64,000 bases of DNA, from NCBI GenBank assembly GCA_963971285.1, contig OZ020247.1, forward strand, positions 9,816,614 through 9,880,613, given 5' to 3'. How positions within the stretch are numbered: the first letter of the stretch is position 1; every line of letters starts with the position of its first letter. Positions 12,201 through 24,200 of this stretch are shown piece after piece. The translations under genes were made by a program, and so were the position numbers. A model generated the notes under the pieces. The model was not told the DNA's origin. It searched no databases and saw only the letters and a program-made list of their open reading frames with translations. The stretch is from Astropecten irregularis. Taxonomy: Eukaryota; Echinodermata; Asteroidea; Paxillosida; Astropectinidae.

Positions 12201-15200
12201 AATATGGTCAAAGACTGGGAAAAGGTCCACATTTGGAAAATATTTACATAACCAATGGGAGCTGCTACCAAAAAGTCCAAACAAAACGTAAGGAACAATG
12301 GGGGGTCTACCACGCAAGCATTGACACCCCTGGGTGTGTGTGTGTACTATATATGCATCATGGGTTTACATGTACTGTGTGAAGACACTGTTCAGCATAT
12401 AGGCCTATTATTTAAATGATTGTCTTTACTTCTTTAAATGTAGTATCATACTTTGGTTTTTGTCAAAGGAATACAGATTCTTGGGCAAAAATATCAAGGA
12501 AGATACAGTAATAGTCGTCTGTGAAAATTTCAGTCCCATACGGTACAAACTTTTTGAGAAAACAGTGAAAAAACGGCCACAGTATTTCTTAATTTTTTTC
12601 TCTTTTATTTTTGATCTTTAAAAGTTCAAAAATAATTTTGGTCACTGGTTTTACTCTTCTCTGGATAAATATAGCATTTCAGACCGAACCATTGAAACGG
12701 TATGTTTCTACCATCACCATCTTTATACCCTGTATTAAGTTAGGTAAATCTGTGAAGATTTCTGATTCGGTATTCTACCAAAGCATGATACTACAGTACA
12801 TGATACCTTTAAAGCCGGTTCAAAGTCTGAATTTATAACATGATTATGAAAGCTGCATACTGGGTGAGTCAAAAAGAACTTGAGCGGGATTGGTAATGTT
12901 TTTCAAAACAAACAGCATTCAAAAGTCCAGGAAAGCAAGCACTCTCTCCTGCATATATTAGAAAAAAAAAGAATGAAACAAATTTATCAATGTTCCTAAG
13001 AGGAGTTATGTCTATTTTAATCAAGGTACTGGTACTCACTTTGCAAGCTGTCCATAGAATGTTAATGTTTCACCAGTGTTCACTGATTCTAAACATCTGA
13101 GTAAATTGCAAAGGGTAGTAAAGGTTACTTTTAAAATGTATGTTTTGTCAAGTATTCCATGGACAGCTTTCAAAATACATGTGTGCACCTTTATTAAAAT
13201 AGACATAACTCCTCTTAGGAATGATCAATTTGTTTCGTGTTTTGTTTAAATGATAAGTAGGAGAGAGTGCTTATTAAATACAGATCTGAACAAAATAAAC
13301 TAGACTCGCGCGTGAATGCACGCTAGCCGCCCGCTACCTAGCTACATTGTACTTACAATTTTTCTTTTTTCGTACACGCACTTCACGCGCGAGTATAGTT
13401 TATTTCGTTCTTTAGGCCTAAATGCTTTACTTAACTTTGAATGTCATTTGTTTGTTTTGAAAAACATCACCAATTCCGGTCAACTTCTTTTTGACTTTTT
13501 GACCCGTGTGTTGTGTGATATAGGCCTAACAAAGTTTCCGAAGGCAATCGTAATTTTTGTGATTCAACATACTGACAACTGAAAATGATTTCAGTTTTAG
13601 CTTTATAATCCATCCTAAAAATGTCACCTGCTGACCATGCAGTAGAGTGGTGGTTTGGTGCTAATAAGTACTATGTTGTGTACAAATGACCTGACACTTC
13701 CGTTCACGGCGTTGTTACCAGAAGTCGAAGTGTTATTCAAAATAACTCAAAAATGGAAGGATTTGGGCACATAAAGTTCTACATAAGTGGGCTAAACGAT
13801 AGAGGCATGCATGGGCTGTCAGAAAATATAAGCAATGACATCACACGGGTTGTACATGACCCTCTTCTTTGATTAAAGATATACAGCAAACAATTATGTA
13901 CTTAAAAAGTAAACAATGGATAAGTTTCTGCCAAATGTAGTATGTACTACATGTGTAACATGTGTAAAGCACAGGTTCACCTTGACATGTTTGTGAAGGT
14001 TGAAATCTGTAACATCATTCAACCGGAAGTTATGCTCTTTTAAAAGAAAAAATACGTCATTATTCAATTACTGTTTACTCATTTACTCGGTAATTACGTG
14101 ACCCACATCAAGAAAAATTGTATGCATTGAATGACTTCTGTCAACTTTCAGTTGTTTGTGATGAATTAACCGGAAGTTATTGTCTAGACAATAATCCATA
14201 TTCAAAGAAGACACTACACTCTACACTATCAGTAATAAGTGCACGGATACAGTGCATCAGTATTCGATCAGTCACAAAATTTAGTGTACAAAAAAAAATG
14301 TGCCATTGTATGAGGGAGGATTAATCACAAGGGTAACATTTCCACCATAAAATGAGACACCGAACACCTTGTGTACTAGGTTGTTCCCACAACCACATGT
14401 CTTGTTTGTACTTTTTTGGACCCGGTGGGCAGTATTTTCTAGTAGTTGTTGTTGTTGTTGCAGTTGTTGCTGCTGCTGCTGCTGTTTTTGTTGTTGTCAC
14501 CATACGTTGTTGCTGTTGTTCTTCTACTTCTTGTTCTTCTTCTTAAGGCCTTTTCACATGACGCTATAAAAAACTGTCAACCATTGAGACATTTTCTTAT
14601 GGTTGTGAAATCTTATAAAACGGTTTATGCTGGCCGCTTTTGCATCCTTTCACACGGTACAGTGTAACATTTTGCAAGCCTCCATTGAGACGGAATGCGG
14701 GTAATTGATAAACTATGCATTTTATTAATGTAAAACGCTGCTAGTACAATCACAATGCTTAGCTTGTGTGTAAAGCACTTTGGAGTGCGTGCCGCCTGCA
14801 AAGGCCATGTTTCACATAAAAAACACATGCATGCGCATTGCAAAGCACTTTGCAAGGGACCCACCCTTGAGAAATGTTGTCTGGACCTCGGTCAAAATCT
14901 CTCAAGGGTTCACCAGGGACGTCGGTCACTCTCAAGCATTGGTGTCCTTTCACACGATGACACTTTTGTAAGATTTTGCAACCATGAGAGAATTTCTCAA
15001 TGGTTGAGATTTTCCATTGTGTGAAAAGGCCTTTAGTCTGTTATTGCAATGTTAAATAGACCGATCCATTAAGCCCCGCCCTATTTTGCATTGACCAATC
15101 ACAGCCGCGAAAATCTGATCACCAATTGCAACAGCCATTTTGGTGATCTCATACTGGAGATCGCGGTATTGATTACAGCAGTGTTTAGGTTTATGAACTG

Positions 15201-18200
15201 GAAAAACAATAAATACCTTCCTCTGCAAATGCAGCACAAGTACAGTATATTTCTGCTACAAATTGATGGTGTTTATATTTTCATAGTAATTCTGACTCTA
15301 GATGGCCTGTGCCCGATTTCACGAAACTTTACGCAGTTGCGTAAGTCCACTTGCGCCACGAAATTTGTGGCATAAGTGGACTTACGCAACTGCGTAAAGT
15401 TTCGTGAAATCGACTACTGGTAAGAGACGAAACGTACATTTGTGACCTTTTCCAAAACCAGAGTCCCATAGAGATAAGTGCTTTCGGTGATGGGTTTGCA
15501 ACGCATGTTGGCGATCGTGACACGTTACGCGCGCGCATGTGCGTCGTTGCTTGGCCGTTGCTATGGTGGGCGTGGCCTACTGGATCGGTCTATTGTGTAT
15601 GATTCTCATTTCAACCAAAAGTGTATACATATTGCTTCAGTATCAATGATTTTGTATTGACATCAATATTTTGAATAGATTGTCCAAAGATTTTCATCTG
15701 TTGGGCAAGATAACTTTTTGCCTTTTTTTGTAATTTACAATTTTCATTTATTTATTTATTTATTTTAGTTCAGAGCCAACCTTCAGGATGTTCTAGAGGA
15801 TCACCATGACGACCATTTGCTACTACGGTTCCTCAGAGGTCAGTCAATCCTTCTATAAAAACTTTCAACTTTTTTTGCTGGCAGCCGAAGCCTTTTTAAA
15901 ATGTTTACATTCTTTAAAGGTACATTACAGGATTGGTAATATACCCAAACAGAAATGTTCACAGATTTACGTATAACTTTTAAGGGTATGAAGATGGTGC
16001 TACTAGAAACATACCGTTAAATATTTTCCCTCTGATGTGGTGTATTTATCCAGAAATTAGTCAAACAAAGAGCGAAAATAGTTTTGATCTCGGGGTAAGA
16101 TCAAAACCATTCTTTATGTTTTATAAGAAAAATTGAGTCGGGTTTTCACTATTTTCTTGTGAGACACAGGTTTATCATTTCATGTGCATGCTATGAGTGC
16201 TGTTCTGTGTTCTGGTCATCAAACCCCAGGCAGAAATATCTTGCCTTCCAGCTCGGGATCAGGCTTTATGTCTGTCATCCGTTAGTCTTGGTTCACGACT
16301 TTGTTATTACTCGATCCATACAGGTCTCCATGTTCAAACGTACAAACCGAATGGGTTCACACTAAATGGGGCCGGAGCCCAACTGCCCAAGGCTGGAAGC
16401 CTGAGCAGGAGCCGAGGTTTGAGAGAGGTTCTTGGAACATAAATACCACTATTCTAAAGCCGTGTTCCCAACTTCCCATTGGACTTTTTTTTCCGCGGCC
16501 ACATGGTAACTTACCGCTACATGTACATTCCTTCGTGTCAATCTACCGTGCGTTCCCAATTGGACTTTTATTTACCACCGCGGACAGGTTATTGGCCGTA
16601 AAAACTGCACACATTGCAGACGATGTACAAATCACCTTTGACCCGAGCAGGATATGACGTAACTTTCGCGCGTTGGCATTAATTCTTTCCAGTAGACACA
16701 CACGGCATGTAGATATAAAACTGAAATATTAATTTTTTACTGATAAAAGTTCTGTATCCTAGAAAGAGAGCAACGCGTCACACAAAAACAAACTAGCTGC
16801 CAGCTAAATGACAAGAAAATGGTGTCGCCGAATTCAAAAGGCGCAGTACTCAAGAAAAGTATCTCAAGAAAATACTGACGCTGCCAAACATGAACTTGGC
16901 CTACGTCAAATGACTATATGGGCATTTCCACGGTAACGTAAGTTACCTTTTGAGTGACTTTGACCTATTCCTTGATTAATCATTCTTGAAAGACTCCAAT
17001 TTTAAAAGGTTTTTTTGACCAATTTATAGTTCCTTGAAATTGATGCAAATGTGCAAAAAAGAGGTAACTTAATACATTACAAAATGTCCCAAAACAGTGG
17101 AAATGCCCATATAGCAAGCAAAATAGTGAAATGCGGAAGAAGAATTGGGCCCATGCTGAAACCCAAATCTGCCCAAATCTGTCAAATTTGACAGATTTAA
17201 AGTGCAAGTATTGAATGAGAAACGTACATACACGTACAATTTTTCAAGACACGTTTGCCCGCTATAAATGTTGATGACATGTGCTATAGGCAATTATACG
17301 GGGAACCGTAGTGCAAGTATTTTCGTGCGCTCGCTGTACATACAGTCTGTGTGTACTGGTGACGTAATGCTGGAAGCTGTACTTTTTAACAGCGTGGCCA
17401 CGGTACGTTTATTCACGGGAAGTGTTCCCATTGGACTTTTTGTGTCCCTGTTAAGTTACCGTGGCTGCGTGGAAGTTTTCCGCGACCACTTTCAGCACTT
17501 TCAGTTGACAGGGATGTTAATTTACCGTGCGTTCCCATTGGACTTAATTTTGTCAATTTACAGGATCATTGCGGTAGTTTAACCAAAATAAGTCCAATAA
17601 GAACACGGCTTTAGTCCTTCCCAAAACCTTGCAATGTGAGGGACTGCATTTTTGTTTGAATATTTGAGATGATTGAGGCTAAAATTGTGCATGATTAAAG
17701 TCATGTTCTCTTGTTTGTGTCTATCCACAGCTAGGAGCTTCGACCTGAAGTCCAGCGAGACTCTGTTCAGAAGGGTGAGTTTTTGATCTGAGAAAATACG
17801 GAGCTTTGAATGTTTTGGGCAGAAAGACTGTTTAATGAATATTCCAGGCAGACGTAATTGGTGTCACTGCATCTGTATTCGGAGCTCACAGATTGCAGTC
17901 AGCTCGAAACTACCGATCTATTCAAATGCAAATCAAGTGAAATATAATTATTCTAGCGGTCTGGGGTGTCGTGCTCAAGATCTTGTGGTCAATCTACAGA
18001 TTGTGGGATCGAATCCAGTCATGGGTTAGTGGTGCTTGCATCCTTGGGCAAGACACTTTGACACATATTGCTACTCTCCACCCAGGTGTAAATGGGTACC
18101 TGTGAGGGTAGAGATGGCTTTGTGGTTTGATTAGCCTCTGTGCTCCTATAGCAGCCGGGGTACATGTACATAAAATTTGACGATTTTCTATCGCAAATTT

Positions 18201-21200
18201 CTCTTTAGGGAACACAAATTGGACGTGGGAACAAATCAATTCTTGTTCAGTAATGTCAGATCCACATCCATGCCGAATGGGAACAAATTCGGTGATAATG
18301 ATCACGAAACGAGTGAATAAAAGGCCACGGCCCACGGACTAATAGTGAAAAGTATAGTACCTGTACCTAATGTACTGTACACATACATGTGTGCGAGTTT
18401 GTATTGTGTTTCTATTATACAACCTGCACTGTACACATCGCTGAAATAACTAGGACGAGTCTTAATGCAAGGCTCTTGTGGCTTTGGCGACTTTTTCAGC
18501 GAGGTTTTGTACGCATGCGTCCTGATATGCAAATGTAGGTAAACAGAGGCGAGTGTCTTCTTATTAGAATGGAAAATCCCTTCGGATTTTGGGAAATACC
18601 AACCAAAATAGACAAATAACGGTAACATCCCTTTTTTTAATGTTTCTGCAGGATGTAGAGTGGAAGAAAAGGGTGCACACAGCGTCAATACGACGAGACA
18701 GTATTCCTGAAGTAAGTACAATAATATGAAGCACTAGCTTTTAGGATACTACAGTGGAATGCTGATATAACAAACACTGCTGTACTGAACATTTGGCTTT
18801 ACTGAACCTCATCCTTGACTCCCAATTTTTGTGTACAAAACTTACCGAACATTCCTGGTGAACAAAACAAAAAAATCAGAAGGTTTTACAGAAACGGCCG
18901 GAAAAAGTTACTTGGTATGCTGCTTGGCCGTTTGTAATATGTGAACGTCAATAAAATAGCTCATGTTGTAAATTTGTACATGTATTGTACATGTAGGAAT
19001 GTACAGCGGCAAAAGTGAAGAACATGTATGTAAAAAATGGTCATAAGAGGGCGCACTTCATTGGTCAAGGGGGCACTTTATGAAATTGGCTGCTGAACAC
19101 TGCAGGTGGCTGAAAATCACTATACTGAATGACCTCTATATACCGAACAAATTTGGTGCATCATGCGGTGTTCATTTTATCGACTTTCCACTGTAAACTC
19201 ATACAACAAAAAGATTCTGAAATCTTAAGACTCTTATTGGGAATCTTGATATTCCTGTTCACGAATGACAAAGAGTCAGTACAATTTCGCGTCAAGGGCT
19301 AGAAACTCAGTGATTTCACCAAGCTCATCGTAACTTACTCAATCGTGGGTCTTGTGATGCATTTCAACCCTACGTAGGATACGATGGGTTATCTTTCGTA
19401 ACCTGAGTTACGATCGATCGTAGGGCTTCGCGAAATCGACCCCAGGACTTCTAAAAAATGTCTGTGGCAGTTTCCTTCGTAGCCCTTCAAATGACAATGG
19501 TGGTTTCCCTACGTCATCACTCAAATGATACACTGAATCAAATTGTAGTACCTTGGCGGCAGTACTGTCACCATTTCAAAATGTTTAAACATCTGGGGCC
19601 ATTTTCATGGCGCTGCTTAAGCAGTAAGCAAATTCTGGTGCTTAGCATAGCAGAAAAATTTGCTAAAGCGCAAGCGTATTTCACAGCGACCGTTACATGC
19701 CTGCTATGCTTAGCACAGAAAATGTATGCGCGCGCATCTGAAAACGTTGTTTTGTGCAACTTTTGGTCATGATCGTCTGCTACACTGTGATACTCAGTGA
19801 GAGTCGTCTGCTATCATGTCACCGTGTGACAATAATGGCCAGTGAAGAAATCAAGCACAAATCCTCACTGTTTTCATCAGCGATAGATGTTGCTTTGGCC
19901 ACAAAAGACTTGTTAGAAAAGCATGTAATAGACTGGACATCATGATACGGAGGCCCTCCCAAAGGTTTTGACGGTTGGTTAGCAAAAAACATGTGCTTAT
20001 CAGCGCCGTGAAATTGGCCCCAGTTCATTATTATCCAATAAAACCATTCAAAACCTACCCATATCCATGTCCCCACATTTTGAGGGGCTTTGTGGTTCCA
20101 ACGATGTCCAAGTCTGGAGAAAATGCCACATTGAGATCGTAGCAGCTTGAGGAAGGCATTCAGTATATATGTCCCACAGGGATTAGGGGTTTATAGATAA
20201 GTTGACTAATTACCTTTGTGTTTATTTTTACGTGTGTTTTGACTCACAGGTATTACAGAAGTATTTCCCTGGTGGCTTGTGCGGTTTTGACAAGGAAGGT
20301 AGTCCAGTATGGATCGACTGCTCTGGCAAAGCTGACATGAAAGGTACAAACTGCCACTTTGAACTTGCTCTGATTTTGTTGACGGTACAGCAGATTTAGT
20401 GGACCATAAACATAATAATAAGGCCAAATCACAGAGCTGGGGCCAATTTCATGGAGCTGTTAGAGGGTTCATGCAGTGCTTTTTTCAGTCAGGTTATTTT
20501 ATTGCCTTCATACAGAGAATATACTGACAGATAATGAATGGCAAGTCTTATTTTGGTTTCAAACCAGCATTTGGTTTTCCTTTGAACGGCTTTGCAAAAT
20601 GGGGGATTTTCATGCATACTCATGTAGGGAACCAACAGCCAAAATATAATGAAAAAAACATAAGCAAATGAAGAGGCAAACATGACCCACAGAAATGGTT
20701 GGTCAAAATAATGACACCACCAGTTGAGTGAAAGGAACATATTCAACACAATAAAACCCATTGAGGGGAAAAGGTTTGTCAGAAAACCTATAAAACAACC
20801 CCAACTTTTTGTGCACAAAGCAATTGGATTACTGCTCTCAGTAATACCCAGATGACATCACAGTTTTGCTCATGAATATGGAAATTCTAATTAGCATACA
20901 AACCAAAAACCTGTTGTTAACCCTGAAACAGTGTGAGGAAGTGGGTAAAATAGTCAATTATCTTTGTTTCTTGGCTTCTGACTGCCAAACGAAGAAAGAT
21001 GATTGACTATTGGGGTCACCACCAACGTAGGGCTGGACCGCTCAGTTGGTAGAGCGTCTGTACGGTATTCAGGAGGTCGCCGGTTCGAATCCCGCTCTAG
21101 TCAACTGTTCTTTGTTCACTTTTCAATCAATTAAATTAAATTAAATTTACAGAGCTCCCATCGTCAGACTTGAATCAGCTTAATACTCAATGGGATACTT

Positions 21201-24200
21201 TGGAGAACCTGTCTTCAAGTCAACTGCGCATGCGCACGCAATTGTGAGCATGCGCGCGTTGTTTTTGCGCCTGCGCTGTTGTGCGTGGGTGTGTGCTGTT
21301 GACTTGAAGACCGGTTCTCAAAAGTCTCCCATTGATACCAACCTCTCCCAATCACACTCCAGGTCTGTTGTACTCGGCCAAAACGAGTGACATCATCAAA
21401 TACAACATTGTTGTCGTCGAGGAACTCTACGGAATAATGGAAGAGCAGACACTCAAAGTAAGTCTGTTGTGACAAAACTAAACTGAATCAAACCATTTCA
21501 CTCTCTTTATTCTTGCTGAACTAGATACTTTGATTTTTGCTAAAGAAATGCAGATTTCATGGACAAAAAAATCAAGGAGAATACAGTAACAGTCACTTGT
21601 GAAATTCCCAGTCCCATACGATGCCCACTTTTAGAGAAAACACTGGAAAACTCCATTGGTATTATTTGAATCTCTTCACAGGAGTTATGATCATCCTGAG
21701 ATCAAATTTGTTTTGGGTCAATTGGTTTAATACTCTTTTCTGGATAAACATACAGCATTTCAGGCAGAAAATTGTTAATGGTATGTTTCTACCATCACCA
21801 TCTTTATAGCTGTAAGTTATACGTAAATCTGTGAACATTTCTGTTTTGGTATGCTACCAAAGTATGATACTACCTTTAATAAAGTGATTGTATTTTGTGA
21901 TGATTGTAACATATAGTTCCTTTTAGCTTTTGGATGAAAATTGGCAAAAATTATAACTAATCATCAAATAACTACAATGGATACTTACTGGATTAAGTTA
22001 AAAACATTGGAAGGTGAACATAGAGAAAAATTACTGGAGTGGGATCCGAACATGTTACCTCCTGAATACCATAGAGCCCTGGTACGGTCTTCTATTAAAG
22101 TTAGTATCATACTTTGGTGAGAAACCAAAAGAGAAATGTTCACAGATTTTCGTATAACTTACAGGGTATGAAGATGGTGGGGGGTAGAAACATACCGTTG
22201 AAATTGTTCCGCCTGAAATGGTGTATTTATGCAGAGATTAGCAAAAGTACGCCTGAAAATCTTTTTGATCTTTTAAAAGGTCAAAAATAAAAGAGAAAAT
22301 ACTTAAGAAATACTGTGGCCATTTTTCACTGTTTTCTTAAAAAGTGAGCATCGTATGGGACTGAAATGTTCACAGATGATTATTACTATATCTGTCTTGA
22401 TATGTTTGCCCATGAATCTGTATTTCTTTGATAAAAACCAAAGTATGATATTACCTTTAAGGGGACACAGGTTCGAATCCCTCTCCAGTCACAATGTCTT
22501 GGTTCACCTTTAAAAAATGATTATTGCTACTCAGATTACAAGTAGTGTAGTAGTGTTCTTGTATTTTACGACATGAAATCTAACCATACCTTTGTCGGAC
22601 TCTGTACCCCTTGCAGTGTGGGAAACACATCGAGGGAATTGTATACATCTCGGACTTTGAGGAATTTGGGCTTCACCATCTGTGGAAACCGGGCATTGAA
22701 GTCTTCAAAAAGGTAAAAAGTCGGTTCTTATTGAGCTGCAAGACTGTTAAAAGGGGTCCAAGCTGAACTGAGGTTCAATAATGATAATAATAATAATAAT
22801 TACCGATAATCACGACTTTACTTACCTTTTTCTAAAAATCCTCCAAACCAATGAACTTGAAATTGAAATATGTTCATATTGAGAGCATTCACTGTCTTCT
22901 ATCAAAATATGGACGGCAAAAATATGTCTTTAAGATGTAGAAATATTTTTGGGGAGACAACAAAATGTCTCCCTATTGACCGGTGTCTCCCAAATGTTAA
23001 CTTTCAGATGCTAACCTGTCTCCCTATTATGCAATTAAGAAAAATATATAATATAATATAATGTCACAATCGATGATGTGTCTATGCACGTATTACTATT
23101 ATTCCTGGCTATCGGGCCATAATTCATTTCTGAAAACATCTCACATTTCTGAGTAGTATGCACAATAGCTGTCCTGGACCACCCCGCTCGTGCCCCAGGC
23201 TCGCCCAAGTGTGTGGTCAATATAACGGTGCAAAGGTCACTCAATAGCGCGCGTCGTGTTAATGATTAACACCAATGTTAATCATTAACATCTACCCAAA
23301 GAGGAACCTGGCCTGGATTTCACAAAGCACTAAGATTAATCTTAAGATGATTTGTTCAGTATCACCATAGTGATTTGTATTGTGACATCACATGTTGCTT
23401 AGCAATTAAGATGAATTCACACTTAAGATCAATCTTAGTGCTTCATGAAATCGGGGACAGTACGGTCCAAAGGTCACTCCTGGTTATTGAACCAATTAGA
23501 CATACCTGTTGTGATGGGTATACCTGAGGTATTATATTATAGTATGCGATGAAAAACAATGGGAGACTTTTGAGGACCGGTCTTCAAGTCAACAGCGCAC
23601 GCGCACGCCCATGCGCACGCACAACAGCGCAGGCGCAAAACAACGCATGCATGCTCACATTTGCGTGCGCGTGCGCTGTTGACGTAATTTTCGGTGGGAC
23701 TAGGAGGTACAGGCTTGGTGATTCAATTTGGTGACTTTCGGAGATTGAGACACTCTGAAATCTCTTTCCACGCACGGGAGGGAAAAAAAACGAAGTAAAC
23801 TGACATTAAGAATATTTTGTGTGGGCCTTTTTCCTACGCGAGACACAACTTCAACCGGTCATTTACTGCATGTCCAACATGTTCTTGGACTGAAAGCAGA
23901 ATAAATCAAGCTCTGAACACTTCTAAACACATAAAAGTGTCCTGTGAATCACTGCTAATCTTTCATTATTTAATAAAAACACATTTTGTAACAAATCCCT
24001 GTGAATCTGCGCATAAACACCGGTACCGCTGTAATCTTCCACGCGTTAAACTACGACTGTTTCCTGTCAGCTGAACAAAAGTTCTTTATTTGTACGCGAA
24101 TTTGCTATACAACATTTTGTAAATTCCTTTAACAGTTTCCTGTTGCGCAAAACGGAAGAGGCTCTCAGAACTTTTAAACTTACCTTTGAAATCTTTCAAA

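Larger units (their letters stand above)
9246..15768 (+). other. SEC14L2: SEC14L intron 1 (6.5 kb)
   Basis: No coding sequence recognised. It is largely repeats: the foldback at 9294-9740, CATTTTGTGTCATT-type direct repeats to about 9990, family D and I hairpins (11.2-12.0 kb), a family-A MITE (12434), a TIR element (12862), a trinucleotide repeat (14430), a TTAAGGCCTTTTCACA element (14543) and a near-perfect hairpin (15313). 10000-11200 and 13510-14420 show nothing clear. Confidence 0.85.
15839..17730 (+). other. SEC14L2: SEC14L intron 2
   Basis: Contains a family-B MITE (15913-16205) and a 1.16-kb TIR element (16454-17614) holding a nested 200-bp MITE. No coding sequence recognised. Confidence 0.85.
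18712..20249 (+). other. SEC14L2: SEC14L intron 4
   Basis: Holds a family-K MITE (18750-19194), a family-D copy (19310-19444) and a family-I copy (19595-20021). No coding sequence recognised. Confidence 0.82.

Noticed and set aside
14321-14667. Poly-Val/Leu/Cys/Thr ORFs
   Set aside because: Trinucleotide microsatellite read in different frames.
16197-17582. Several ORFs of 81-118 codons
   Set aside because: They fall inside the 1.16-kb TIR element and its flank, repeat CGTGCGTTCCCATTGGAC-derived peptides, and match no family.
18302-18721. 139-codon minus-strand ORF
   Set aside because: It lies antisense to SEC14L exon 4 and intron 3, spans no recognised domain, and the plus-strand exon has strong family support.
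21031-21102. Functional tRNA gene
   Set aside because: It folds as a tRNA, but CC at positions 8-9, C at position 33 and stem mismatches, plus an adjoining dispersed repeat phrase, indicate a tRNA-derived SINE.
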